64,000 bases of DNA from Proteles cristata cristata (GCA_017311185.1 JAESUZ010003104.1:1-64000), one strand, 5' to 3'. Shown: positions 1 through 11,565, numbered from the stretch's first letter. Notes: generated by a model from the sequence alone, not told the origin. Numbers and translations are program-made.

Positions 1-1140
1 ACTTTGCATCAAAGGATCCATGTCAAGTGGACCTTTTTAGGTAGCATTTGGTGTTCAATGACTCCATCCATCAGATGGAAAGGGTGCATTATGGCAGTAT
101 TTCATTTCTGTCTTCCTTCTCCTTCGAAGCCTACAATGTACCCAGGTTGGGAGTGCCTTTCATGTGTAGGGAAAAGAAGAAATGTGCACTGTTCACTGTT
201 CTTCCTCACTTTACAGGATGATGACCTGCTCCCTCTAGGCTCCCCTGCTGACTCATTTCTATTTGGTGACCTGCTACATGCTGGGATTGATCAGATAGGC
301 TTGGCAGAATGCATGCAGTTTTCTACTCTGTACATGGTAATGTGGCTGCATCTATGGACACTAGTCCAGTGGGAGCCTCTTCAGGTGTCTCCTGAGTACA
401 TTCACATGATCTGATGGATAACACATTCTCTTTCCTCTTTGTCTACCTACCCCAGGCCTGAAATTGACCACTAATGCCAGTTCCATTTCATGGCAGGCTG
501 CATTTAAGGCTCTTTGAATGAAGCAGAGCAACAGTCACACAGCCAACCCTCTCCAACATGGCACTAGATAGGGGTTTGGCTGAGGCTGTTCCTGAAGTCA
601 ACTGGACACAAGCTGGCATGTCCCACAGGACCAGGTCAGACTTCACATGGGATAGTCATAACCTAGGACATTCCCTGTTAAAGTAAGGCTGAGCTCTGTG
701 AAGTGATGGTTGGGGGCATAGGAAGTTTCCAGTGGCCCATACATGCAGGCCAACATGCTGTCACCTGTCGAGCAAGTTTTGGGAGGGAAGATCCACTCTC
801 TACCCTCACTTCACGGTCTCACCAAGGAATTGGGATTGTTTGAACATGCAAAGAAAGGATTTCATCTTCACTTAAATAGATCTGTACTCACAATGACACA
901 AATGCCCTCCACAAACTCATTCCAGCTCAGGAGTTAGAGGTAAAAACAGAATACAGACACCACTTCCTCGAGAAGAATTGGTTCCAAGGATCATGTGGGG
1001 AAATTGCCCCTGTTATCTGCTAGGGCTGGAAGAACTGTGGTCCCCATACTGATCAGATTCCAGCATGCAGCAGTGTCCCCACTTCCTCCCTGACATTTGC
1101 AGGTGGGGGTCTAAGGGTTAGGGCAGGGACTCCCAGGCAG
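1..1140. other. Flank upstream of the first IGLJ; no gene recognised
   Basis: No open frame here resembles a known protein and no IGLV exon, leader or 23-RSS was seen. The last hundred bases before the J are G-rich, like the stretch before the second J at about 13,600, which suggests the same J-upstream repeat unit. An open frame over the first 400 bases has no family resemblance and looks like chance. Confidence 0.5.
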
Positions 1141-1168
1141 TGGTTTTGTATATGCCTGTATCATAGTG
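1141..1168 (+). promoter_or_regulatory. 12-RSS of the first IGLJ (imperfect)
   Basis: A nonamer TGGTTTTGT (1141-1149), a 12-base spacer and a heptamer CATAGTG (1162-1168) sit directly before the J coding end, the arrangement expected for a lambda J (RAG recombination signal with a 12-base spacer). The third heptamer base is T instead of C; the first three heptamer bases (CAC) are the ones most needed for RAG cleavage, so this signal is probably weak or dead. Confidence 0.72.
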
Positions 1169-1208
1169 TTTTGTTTTTTTGGCCAAGGGATCTGGCTGAC
1201 CATCATAG
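1169..1208 (+). CDS. IGLJ: IGL joining segment, first copy (functionality doubtful)
   Basis: This J segment encodes FCFFGQGIWLTIIG, read with the last G shared with the C exon. It has the F-G-x-G motif that all J segments use to close the variable domain, and it ends at a good splice donor (AG then GTGAGT). It is 40 nt long, two more than the second J and than the usual lambda J. The usual T-K-L after FGxG is replaced by I-W-L, and a cysteine codon precedes the motif. With the poor heptamer this argues for a weak or non-functional J. It is the J of unit A, whose C exon at 11145 is a pseudogene. An extended T-run suggests slippage mutation. Confidence 0.72.
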
Positions 1209-1561
1209 GTGAGTCTCATCTCCCTCTTTCCCTGCTCTCCTAAATATTTGGGCAATTTTCTGCTATCTTTTTTTCTTCCTGTGTCTTTTCATTCTTTCAT
1301 CTGGGACCCCAGTCCCTGCAAACCTGATCTCCTTCCCTCCCTATGCAGACTGTCCTGTTTGCTTCCTTGTCATTACATCCCCTCCCCTACTTCATGAGAG
1401 GGAGGTGATGGTCAGGGTCACCTAAAAGTTCTTTTATGGGTCTTCCAAGATCATCCTGGGACCCACATGTGTTCTTTTTGTCCACTCTTGTAAGGCTTCC
1501 TATTGAAAATCTCTGTCTCTGGGAGTCACTAGGCATTCCCATATAAAAGGGAAGAGAGAGA
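1209..1561 (+). other. J-C intron of unit A, proximal part
   Basis: Non-coding intron between the first J and the LINE-1. It is distantly similar to the start of the unit B intron (13723 onward): both keep a GGTCAGGGT-type stretch at the same relative place, about 210-240 bases after the J. Confidence 0.6.
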
Positions 1562-3491
1562 GAGGGGGCAAGATGGCGGAGAAGTAAGGAGCTCCATACT
1601 TGCACTTGCGCCCATACATCACACAGAAAAGATCTGAAGCCATTGGAAACCTTAAAAAACCTGAAAGATTGGGAGAAAAAAGACGCAGAATCCACTGAGA
1701 GAGCCTTCTAACGTGAGTGCGAACCGGGGAAGATAAAATCGGGCCGGGATCGGAGGCTCCAGGGTGGGAGGCTATCCCCCTCTACCCTCTCCGGGGGGTG
1801 AGAGGGGAAAAGGAGAGAGTCCGAAACAGAAAAACCTCCACTCGGGGTAGGGGGGGAACCTCCACTCGGTGCATAGAAAGACCGTACTTGCCAAATACCT
1901 GCACACCAGGTCCCCTCGCGCCAACTGGTCGTGGGGGGGGGGAGGGGCTGAGCACAGAAACTGCTTCTTTGTGCTGTTCCTGGAGGCTAGACTTCAGAGT
2001 GGTGGCGCGCCTGCTGCCATTGTAGCTCCCGGGCGGCAGGGGCCCCTGAAAGAGCCGCGCAGACACTGGGCATCCGCGCCCCTGGCTGGCTGGAACTCGA
2101 GAGGGAAGGCAAGGAACTAAAAACTGGGAAATTTGCCTTCGTGTTTTGGGTGACGGGCCATTGAGGGACCCGGTTTTCCTCACTCCAGCGGGCTTGGGCT
2201 CAGAACACCCTGAGGGCAAGCCCCCGCCCATGCGCACCAACCTGACACAGAGAAGGAAGCAGCAATTCTAACTCTACCCCCAGAGCTCCACGGGGGGCCT
2301 GGAATTGCCCGAGGGGGTTGCCTGGGAAGCTGTGTCTAAGGCAATTTCAGCCGGCCGCACGGACGGGGATTTGGAGATTGTAACTGGCCTGGGTTGAAGA
2401 GTACAACCAACTTCGGCTGCGCCCCCGGAACAGGGAGTTTACACGCACAAAAAAGGGAGGTGCAACGCTTGGCTCAAGAAGGGACTGGAGCACCATCACT
2501 CTCCTCCCCACAACCGCCAAGGCAGAGCTCCCTCCTGAGGCATTGGATCACGCCACGCCCATCCCTGCCTGAAAGGTGTCCTCCTCCCTTTTTTTTTCTT
2601 TTTTTTTTTGTTTTTTAGCCTTTTCTTTCTTTCTTTTTCCCTTTTTTACTCTTTCTTTTTTTCTTCTTCTTTCTCTTTTCTCTCTTTTTTCCCCATAACA
2701 CTAACCTGATTAACTCTGATCGCCAGCTTGCATAAACAATCACGAGTCCATTCTGTAAATGTAAATTCTACACCTACTGATATTTTCAACTATTTCTCTC
2801 AGGAGTAATTAGACTGTATAGTTTCTCTGGATAATTCCAGCATCCTTCTCTCACCTATATAACCATATTCTACCCTTTACCTCTTTGAAAAAAGCTTCTT
2901 ATCCCTTCTGCCTGTTCATTATATTTCCAATTGTGCCCCATCCCACCCTGCCTTCTCTCTCTTTCTCTATGCTCCTCAACCAGCACTACATACACACGGC
3001 TATTTAACTGTAGCTGGATAATCCTGGTATATGCTTTAAACCGTTCTTTCTCCATCGGTTTTCTTCTTTTATCCTTTTCTTTTCCCCTTTTTGACCTTTT
3101 ACGTATTTTATACTCCCTATTATACGCACTCCCTCCTCCGCCTTTTCTCTTAACTTTTTCGTTTTCCCTCAAGCTTTGCATGCTAGTTGAATTAGCCTGT
3201 GCGCTTGTGTGCTCCTGCTCCCTGTGTGTTTGTCTGTCTGTTTTCTTTTCCAGAGCTACCTCAAGAAACAAGCTAAAGTACACAAGGTGGAGAGTCCCAA
3301 ATATCACTATGAATAGAAAAATAAAATAACCAAGGTCCCTACAAGAGAGACCAAGAGATACCATTCAAAAAACACTCTCTGAAAGGATGGGCCCTGGAAA
3401 GTCAAAGAGTCTTCTTGGATATAGCAGTGCTCATAGAAACACAGAGCAGAACAGGTTTTTAAAACCAACAAGAGCCGGAAAGCTAACTAAA

Positions 3492-4383
3492 ATGATGAAA
3501 TGAAAGAGCTCTCCCCCAAAAAACTACAAGAAGAAATGACAGCTAATGAACTGCTCAAAACAGATATCAGCAGCATAACTGAAGAAGATTTTAGAATAAT
3601 AATGGTAAAATTAATAGCTGGCTTGAAAAAAAAATAGGGGATATCAAAGAAACTATGGCTACAGACAGAATGGAAAATAAAAATAGGCATGAAGAATTTA
3701 AAAATGCAATAAATGAGATACATAATAAATTAGAGGACTCCAATGCACGGATTGAAGAGGCAGAAAGGAGAATAAGTGATTTAGAAGACACCATTATAGA
3801 AAAACAAGAAGCCGACAAAAAAAGAGACAAGCTGATCCAGGAACAGGAAAGAAGAATTCGAGAGCTCAGCGATTCGATCAAACACAACAATACCCATATC
3901 ATAGGAATCCCAGAAGAGGAAGAGAGAGGGAAAGGTGCTGAAGGAGTCCTGGAACAAATTATAGCAGCGAACTTCCCCGACCTGGGGAAGGAAGTAAATG
4001 TGGAAATATAAGAGGCTCAGAGGACTCCCCTCAGACGTAACTTGAATCGATCTTCTGCATGACATATCATCGTAAAAATGGCAAAATACAAGGACAAAGA
4101 GAGAATTTTGAAAGCAGTTAGGGAGAAAAGGGCCCTAACATACAAAGGGAAAACTATCAGAGTGGTGACAGACCTATCTACCTAAACATGACAGGCCAGA
4201 AAGGAATGGCAGCAAATCATCATTGTGATGAACAGTAAAAATATGCAGCCAAGAATCCTCTATCCAGCAAGGCTGTCATTCAAAATAGAAGGAGAGATAA
4301 AAACCTTTCCAAATAAACAGAAATTGAAAGAATTTGCCACCAATAAGCCACCCCTACAAGAAATCCTGAGGGGGACGCTCTGA
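3492..4383 (+). pseudogene. L1 ORF1 (RNA-binding chaperone), broken
   Basis: ORF1p forms trimers that coat L1 RNA. The frame starting at ATG 3492 meets a stop at the fourth codon and there are further breaks near 3640 and 4010. The longest intact piece (3655-4011) keeps the coiled-coil region rich in E, K and R (for example ARIEEAERRISDLED) and the start of the RRM-like domain (HIIGIPEEEERGKG). The end is recognisable as LRGTL followed by TGA. The gap before ORF2 is short, as is usual for L1. Confidence 0.85.
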
Positions 4384-4429
4384 AGGAAAGGTTGCAAGGA
4401 ACAAAGATACCAGAGACACCATCAAAAAC

Positions 4430-7400
4430 ATGAACTCTACAAAAGATACAAAGACTCTAAACCCACATTATTTCAATAATAACTCTGAATGTAAATGGGC
4501 CGAATGCTTCAATCAAAAGACATAGGGTAGCAGAATGGATAAAAAAACAAAATCCATTTATAAGCTGTCCACAAGAAACTCATTTTACGGGAAGATACCT
4601 TCAGATTAAAAGTAAGGGGAGGGAGAAATATATATCATGTACAGGAAATCAAAAGAAAGCCGGAGTAGCAATACTTATATCAGACAAACTGGACTTTAAA
4701 TTGAAGACAATAACAAGAGATGAAGAAGGGCACTACATAATAATTACAGGGTCCGTCCATCAGGAAGAACTAACAATCATAAATGTCTACGCACCGAATA
4801 TGGGAGCACCTAAATATCTAAAACAATTAATCACAAACAGAAACAAGCTTATAGATAAGAATGTGCTAATAGCAGGGGACTTTAATACTCTGCTTACAGC
4901 AATGGATAGGTCAACCAGACAGAAAATCACTAAAGAAATAATGGACTTGAAAGACACATTGGACCAGATGGATCTGACGGATATATTTAGAACTTTACAT
5001 CCTGAGGCCAGGGAATTTACTTTCTTCTCAAGTGCGCATGGCACATTCTCCAAGATAGATCACATACTGGGACATAAAGCAGCCTTCAATAAATATAAAA
5101 GAATAGAGATCATACCATGCACACTGTCAGATCACAATGCTTTGAAACTTGAAATCAATTACAGGAAGAAGTCTGGAAAACCTCCAAAAACATGGAGGTT
5201 AAAGAACACCCTTCTAAAGAATGAATGGGCCAATCAGGCAATTAGAGATGAAATTTAAAAATATATGGAAACAAATGAAAATGAAAACACAACAATTCAA
5301 AATCTATGGGATGTGGCAAAGGCAGTCCTAAGAGGAAAGTCCATTGCTCTCCAGGCCTATTTCAAGAGATTAGAAAAAGCGCAAGTCCAAAATCTAACAG
5401 CTCACCTAAAGGAACTAGAGGCAGAGCAACAAGAACGTCCTAAACCCAGTAGAAGAAGAGAAATAGTAAAAATTAGAGCAGAAATAAACAACATAGAGAC
5501 CAAAGAAACAATTGAACAGATCAATGAAACCAAGAGTCGGTTTTTTGAAAAAGTAAACAAAGTTGACAAACCTCTAGCCAGACTTATCAAAAAGAAAAGA
5601 GAGAGCACCCAAATAGACAAAATTATGAATGAAAATGGACTTATTATAACAAACCAGTCAGAAATACAAGCAATTATCAGGGAATACTATGAAAAATTAT
5701 ATGCCAACAAATTGGACAACTTAGAAGAAATGGACAAATTCCTAAACACACACTCACTACCAAAATTCACACGGGAAGAAATAGAAAACCTGAACAGATC
5801 CATAACGAGTGAAGAAATCGAATCAGTGATCAAAAATCTCCCAACAAATAAGAGCCCTGGACCTGATGGCTTCCCTGGGGAATTCTACCAGACATTTAAA
5901 TCAGAATTAATCCCAAATCATCTCAAGCTATTCCAAAAAATAGATATCGAAGGAAAACTCCCGGACTCATTTTATGAAGCCAGCATCACTCTGATTCCCA
6001 AGCCAGACAGAGATCAAGCAAAAAAAAAAGAGAACTACAGGCCAATATCCTTGATGAATACGGATGCAAAAATTCTCAACAAGATCCTTGCAAATCGAAT
6101 CCAGTAGCACACAAAAAGAATCATCACCAAGATCAAGTGGGATTCATTCCTGGGTTATAGGGCTGGTTCAACATTCGCAAAACAATCAATGTGATACATC
6201 ATATCAATAAAAGAAAAGATAAAAACCATATGATCCTGTCAATAGATGCTGAAAAAGCATTTGACAAAATACAGCATCTCTTCTTAATAAAGACTCTCGA
6301 GAAAGTTGGGATAGAAGGAACCTACTTAAACATCATCAAAGCCATCTATGAGAAGCCTTCAGCAAACATCATCCTCAATGGGGAAAAACTGAGAGCTTTC
6401 CCCCTGAGATCAGGAACACGACAGGGATGTCCACTCTCACCACTGTTGTTTAACATAGTGCTGGAAGTCCTAGCACCAGCCATCAGACACCAAAAGGAAA
6501 TCAAAGGCATCAGAATTGGCAAAGAGGAAGTCAAACTTTCACTCTTCGCAGATGACATGATACTCTACATAGAAAACCTGACAGACTACACCAGAAGCCT
6601 ACTAGAACTGATCCAAGAATTCAGCCAAGTTGCAGGGTACAAAATCAACGTACAGAAATCAGTTGCATTTTTATACACCAATGCTGTAGCAACAGAAAGA
6701 GAAATCAAGAAACTGATCCCATTCACAATTGCACAAAACACCATAAAATATCTAGGAATAAACCTAACCAAGGATACAAGAGATCTGTATGATGAAAACT
6801 ATAGAAAACTTATGTAGGAAATTGAAGAAGACACAAAGAAATGGAAAAACATTCCACGCTCATGGATAGGAAGAATAAACAGAGTTAAAATGTCATTACT
6901 ACCTAAAGCAATCTACACATTCAATGCAATTCCATTCAAAATTGCACCAGCATATTCTCAAAACTAGAACAAACTATCCAAAAATTCATATGGAACCACA
7001 AAAGACCCCGAATAGCCAAAGTAATCCTGAAAAATGAAACCAAAACGGGAGGTATCACCATCCCAGACTTTAACCTCTACTACAAAGCTGTCATCAAGAC
7101 AGTATGGTATTGGCACAAAAACAGACACATAGACCAATGGAACAGAATTGAGAACTCAGAAGTGGACCCAAAAGTATATAGCCAACTGATCTTTGACCAA
7201 GCAGGAAAGAATATCCGATGGAAAGAAGACAGCCTTTTTAACAGATGGTGTTGGGAGAACTGGACAGCAACATGCAGAAGAATGAAACTAGATCATTTTC
7301 TCACACCACGCACAAAAATAAACTCAAAATGGATAAAGGACCTGAACGTGAGACAGGAAACTATCTACGCCGTAGAGGAGAAAGCAAGAAACAATCTCCT

Positions 7401-8276
7401 TGAACTCCACCTCAGCAACTTCTTACTTGGCACATCCCCAAAAGCAAGGGAATCAAGAGCAAAAATAAACTGTTGGGACCTCATCAAGATTAAAAGCTTC
7501 TGCATAGCCAAGGAAACAACCCAGAAAATTAATAGGCAACCAACAGAATGGGAAAAGATAGTTGCAAATGACATATCAGATAAAGGGTTAATACCCAGAA
7601 TCTATAAGTAACTCACCAAACTACATGCCCGAAAAACAAAGAACCCAGTGAAGAAATGGGCAGAAGACATGAACAGACACTTCTCCAAAGAGGACATCCA
7701 GATGGCCAACAGACACATGAAACGATGCTCAGCATCCCTCCTCATCAGGGAAATACAAATCAAAACCACACTGAGATACCACCTCAAGCCAGTCAGAGTG
7801 GAGAAAATGAGCCAATCAGAGAACTCTAGATGCTGGGGAGGATGTGGAGAAACGGGCACCCTCCTACACTGTTGGTGGGAATGTAAACTGGTACAGCCCC
7901 TCTGGAAAACAGTGTGGAGGTTCCTAAGGAAACCAAAAATAGGACTCCCCTATGACCCAGCAATAGCACTGCTAGGAATTTACCCAAGGGATACAGAAAT
8001 GCTGATGCATAGGAGCACATGGACCCAATGTTCATAGCAGCACTCTCCACAATAGCTAAAACATGGAAAGAGCCTAAGTGTCCATCAACAGATGAATGGA
8101 TCAAGAAGATGTGGTTTATCTATACCATGGAATACTACATGGCAATGAGAAACAATGAAATCTGGCCATGTGTAGCAACATGGATGGACCTTGAGGGTGT
8201 TATGCTGAGCGAAATAAGTCAGGCAGCGGACAAATATCATATGTGTGCACATATAGGAGGATTAGGAGGAACTTGA
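4430..8276 (+). pseudogene. L1 ORF2 (endonuclease and reverse transcriptase), broken by frameshifts and stops
   Basis: ORF2p nicks target DNA and reverse transcribes L1 RNA there. The expected domains appear in order. The APE-like endonuclease is at about 4470-5200 (LIAGDFNT near 4870, SDHNALKLEINY near 5130). The reverse transcriptase is at about 5840-6800 ([29 protein letters not shown], then the catalytic FADD box at about 6545). The C-terminal cysteine-rich segment is near 7830-7890 ([18 protein letters not shown]). Separate open pieces (4701-5258, 5265-6107, 6191-6817, 7162-7611, 7648-8037, 8019-8276) in shifting frames show several stops and indels. Confidence 0.92.
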
Positions 8277-8486
8277 CGGAGGAACAAGGGGGAGAAGAAG
8301 GGTGGAAATGGTTGGGTAAAGGGAGAGAGGCAAACCTTGAAAGACTCTTGAATGCTGACAAAAACTGAGGACTGACGGATGTGGGGGGGAGGGGGGATGG
8401 GCATGGAGGAGGACACTTGTAGGGATGAGCACTGAGCATTATGTGGAAACTAATTTGACAATAAACTATCTGTAAAAAAAAAAAAA

Positions 8487-9475
8487 GACAGGACATCAGA
8501 GGAAAAGGTGCTAGGACCTTCCACCTCCACAGATACAGTCAGGACAACAGCAACAAGACAGGTCTAAGGACCGTCCTGAGTCAGGACACTCAGGCTGCAT
8601 GGAAACATCCATGCACAGCTTACTACTGCAGGAAAGTGTCCTGGGTACGGAATCCCATGATACAGACACATGACAGGGACAATGACTGACATGCTTGCAG
8701 AAATGCTAAGACAAACATATCCCCCCAAATCAATTCACACCCCTCAGAACAGACATAGACCATCCTTACAATTCATTTCCAGGAGTCTAAGGAGAATTGA
8801 AGGGTGAAGGCAAGGAATTGGGACACTTGGACTGCAAGCAGGGCCTTAGGGTGAGGGCGGAAATCTGGGGATGGCTCAGGTATATCATTCTGTCTTTGGC
8901 TCATCCCAGCTGAAGGGCTGCCTGAAGCACAGTGAGCAAGGCATTAGCCTGGGGACTTGGAGACATAAAGGTGGAAGTGAGGCAAGGGGGTCAAGGAGGT
9001 CATCAGAAGAGTATGGCCCCAGGGTACTAGACCCTTATATATCTTGAGGAACAGTAAAGACACCATGATTAGGAAAGGTCTCAGAAGAGTGTTCTGTCAA
9101 GACATTCAGGCAGCAGGGGTATATCTCTTCACAACCCACTAAGGGAGGAGGGCTCCATGAGCAGATGCATGCTGTCCTAGTCCCCTGATAGGGACAGATG
9201 ACAGTGATGTTGACTACCAGCCTTCCAGAAATACTAAACAGACAGACCCCCCCCCAGTAAACTTCACAGAACAGAGAGACCATTCAGAGCAGACATGGCC
9301 TAACCTCTAAAGTTAAAATTCACCTAACCTGCAAACTCTCCATCTACAGGACTCCCTGGAATCTATCTCCAGGAACTCTCAATTCTTATCCACACAGAAT
9401 CCTTGGTCGGGAGGGGAGTGCTACTGGGAGGTGGGCAAGAATGTAATCAATGATGGTGGGAGGGGCTCTTGAGAC
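8487..9475 (+). other. J-C intron of unit A, middle part, with an internal tandem duplication
   Basis: Non-coding intron. Two copies of one module are visible: a first copy from 8487 (its start removed by the L1) to about 8780, and a second from about 8780 to 9370. Both contain the run CTAAGGAGAATTGAAGG-type start, a 'gtcaggacactcaggc/gacattcaggcagcagg' stretch and a 'ttcacagaacagagagacc' stretch. The unit B intron has a single copy (about 14040-14630). Confidence 0.65.
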
Positions 9476-9491
9476 AAGAAACCTACTTTTC

Positions 9492-9803
9492 TTTTTTTCT
9501 TTTTTCTTTTCTTTTTTTTTTAATGTTTTATTTATTTCTAGGATAGAGAGACAGCATGAGCAGGGGAGGGTCAGATATAGAAGGAGTCACAGACTCTGAA
9601 ACAGGCTCCAGGCTCTGAGCTGGCAGTTAGCACAGAGCCCGAAGCGGGGCTCGAACCCACGAACCGCGAGATCATGACCTCAGCGAAGTCGGACGCTTAA
9701 CCGACTAAGCCACCCAGGCGCCCCTTTCTTTTTTCTTTTCTTTTCTTTCTTTCTTTTTCTTTTCTTTTCTTTTTTTTTTACAAATAGTTTATCGTCAAGT
9801 TGG
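9492..9803 (-). mobile_element. Very short L1 3' tail with a target duplication, hosting a nested SINE
   Basis: The last ~25 bases of an L1 3' end (minus strand, 9779-9803) are followed by a long T/C tract, and the whole is flanked by near-identical 16-base repeats: AAGAAACCTACTTTTC (9476-9491) and AAGAAGCCTACTTTTC (9804-9819), one mismatch. This is an extremely 5'-truncated L1 insertion. A CAN-SINE later landed in its poly-T tract. Confidence 0.75.
9515..9724 (-). mobile_element. CAN-SINE (tRNA-derived), antisense, young subfamily
   Basis: The reverse complement starts with GGGGCGCCTGGGTGGCTTAG, carries a B box (GGTTCGTGGGTTCGAGCCC) and ends in CTAGAAATAAATAAA. A perfect 19-base target duplication made of T/C tract flanks it (9496-9514 and 9725-9743). 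It sits inside the poly-T tail of the short L1, so it is the later insertion. Confidence 0.92.
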
Positions 9804-9819
9804 AAGAAGCCTACTTTTC

Positions 9820-10136
9820 AAATGGTAACACAGCCCTGCAACCAGGACAGACTAGCTTTAAGGTAACCCGGTAAGCGACCTGGGGGATATGGCAGTGACA
9901 CAAACACCTAGGACAGACAGACTCACAAGGTAAGGCAGGTCTCAGAGCTAGTGCCAGCCAGTTCCAGGGGCAGACTGTGTGGATTAGAAGAACATGTGAC
10001 CTGGGGAGAGTCTGAGGCCATGCAGGGACCCAGACACTACAGAATCTGGCAGTCAGATTCATTGCAACAGAAAGTGAGTGACCCGTTCCGTGGCTGATCT
10101 GACCTCAGGGGGCTGGGGCCACTTGATGCCCAAGCC
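9820..10136 (+). other. J-C intron of unit A, distal part
   Basis: Non-coding. It aligns well by eye with 21670-21985 of unit B (shared stretches such as AAATGGTAACACAGCCCTGCA and GAGAGTCTGAGGCCATG), which shows the two J-C units are duplicates. Confidence 0.75.
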
Positions 10137-10142
10137 ATGGAC

Positions 10143-11046
10143 TGCCGGGAGACACACCGGCCTCTCTGGATGGCAGTCACAGCAAGGAAATGGTAGCGTT
10201 TGCACAGCGCCAGCATTGAGAAATGAAAACTGGTATCTTCTGCTACTACTGGTTCATGTTGTGCTGGTATTGACCAGGCCTCACAATATTCCATATCAGA
10301 CCAATATTCTGAACACAGATACCTCATAACGAAAAACATATTCCCGCCTTTACAAAAGAGACTTTAGATGAAAGCTCTGTGGGTGACTATCAAAAGGCTC
10401 TTCCTATGGGCCTTGCAGACCCAAGACTTGCATAATAAAGGGGGTTAAAAAAACAAGAGTTACAATTGAGCCTGGCCCTGAGACAGAGAGCCTATTTTGT
10501 GGTTAAGGGCAGAGCACAGTTACTACATATATTTTTGCTAATTGGTGAAGCATGGCAGTCCCTTTCTCAAGGTCTGCATTCCACAAACACCCTCCCTTAC
10601 ACTGGCAACTGGGATGAGGATAGATAAGAGTAGCTAAAACATAAACCCAGGTGGAAAGACTGACACATTTAGGGCCCCCATGTTAGTTTCCACAAATAAA
10701 CCAATTCAGAAACATTTATCCTCTTGAAAGCCAGACAGAATAACTCCTAGCTTATCTATATACAAGTTAACTTGTATGTTATCCTGTTTTTCACTATGAA
10801 CATTCTGTTATTTCCTTGGTCAGAATAATTCTGCAATTGATATCATAAAAGGCCTCCCACTGAAAGAAATTCTTTTCTCTGACCTCATGTTGTTGCTGAA
10901 CTTTTAAATAAAGACACCAAAACCGACAGGACAGAGATGCCTGCCTGGTGATCAGAAAGAATCTCAGGGCTCTCTCACTCTGTCTCTCTCGCTGACACCG
11001 TCTATCCTTCAGGAACCACTGGACCTGCCAGAGCCGGCCTCCAGCA
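10143..11046 (+). mobile_element. Solo LTR of an endogenous retrovirus, 904 bp, with a 6-bp target duplication
   Basis: The segment begins TGCCGGG and ends CCAGCA (TG...CA, as LTRs do) and is flanked by ATGGAC on both sides (10137-10142 and 11047-11052). Unit B has the empty site with a single ATGGAC at the matching place (about 21987). A poly(A) signal AATAAA is at 10907-10912, leaving about 135 bases of R/U5-like sequence with C/T-rich runs, which sets the orientation as +. No internal retroviral sequence is present. The 6-bp duplication fits a betaretrovirus-like (ERVK-type) element, but I cannot name the family. Confidence 0.82.
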
Positions 11047-11144
11047 ATGGACATGACAGAGCTGTTCCCCACATCAGGACTAAGGTAGGAGCTTCAGCCA
11101 TGGATACCTGGCCTCTGACTTAACACTTCTCCACCGCCCCACAA

Positions 11145-11464
11145 GTCAGCCCAAGTCAGTGCCATCAGTCATGCTCTTCCCACCCTCCCATGAGGAGCTC
11201 AAGGCCAACAAGGCCATCCTGGTGTGGCTCATCAGTGACTTCTACCCCAGCCACTTGACAGTGGCCTGGAAGGCAGATGACACCTCCATTACCTAAGGCG
11301 TGGAGACCACCAAGCCCTCCAAACAGAGTAACAACAAGTACACAGCCAGCAGCTACCTGAGCCTGTCACCTGACCAGTGGAAATCTCGCAGCAGATTCAC
11401 CTGCCAGGTCACTCACAAGGGGAGCATCGTGGAGAAGAATGTGGTCCCCGCAGAGTGCTCTTAA
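11145..11464 (+). pseudogene. IGLC: IGL constant exon of unit A, pseudogene
   Basis: The exon reads as a lambda constant domain: [18 protein letters not shown], then [45 protein letters not shown] and the terminal PAECS with its stop at 11462-11464. Four defects are visible. A TAA stop replaces a sense codon at 11294-11296. The first intradomain cysteine is TGG (Trp) at 11225-11227, so the Ig-fold disulfide cannot form. The splice acceptor reads CACAAG instead of CACAG|G, shifting the AG by one base. The proline pair of FYPG is FYPS, which is probably harmless. The second cysteine (TCQVTH) and the heavy-chain-bonding C-terminal Cys are kept. Length matches the family (about 106 codons). Confidence 0.93.
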
Positions 11465-11559
11465 GTGCCTGAGACTCCTACCCACCCAAGGGGATGTGCA
11501 GCCATTGAACCTCCAGGAAGGATCATCCTAGCCCTTCTCCCAGCACCCAATCATTGCTC

Positions 11560-11565
11560 AATAAA
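11560..11565 (+). promoter_or_regulatory. Poly(A) signal of the IGLC pseudogene
   Basis: AATAAA lies 96 bases after the C stop in the sequence CTCAATAAAATG, the usual arrangement for lambda C genes. The signal itself is intact. Confidence 0.8.

Larger units (their letters stand above)
1562..8486 (+). mobile_element. LINE-1, near full length, inserted in the J-C intron of unit A
   Basis: The element begins with the mammalian L1 5' signature GGGGGCAAGATGGCGGAG at about 1564. It has a GC-rich 5' UTR, a pyrimidine-rich stretch at 2580-2690, two ORF regions and a 3' end finishing in 13 A's at 8474-8486. At about 6.9 kb this is full length for the family. Both ORFs are broken, so it cannot move on its own. 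It lies in the J-C intron in the same orientation as the IGL genes, and intron sequence resumes at 8487. I could not find a convincing target-site duplication. By eye it is closely similar to the L1 at 14630-21588 and belongs to the same subfamily. Confidence 0.93.

Noticed and set aside
4..414. 136-codon open frame at the left edge
   Set aside because: No domain, no splice or start context, and low-complexity composition. It is of a length expected by chance.
2581..2690. T/C-rich tract considered as a regulatory pyrimidine element
   Set aside because: It is a low-complexity part of the L1 5' region, also present in shorter form in the second L1.
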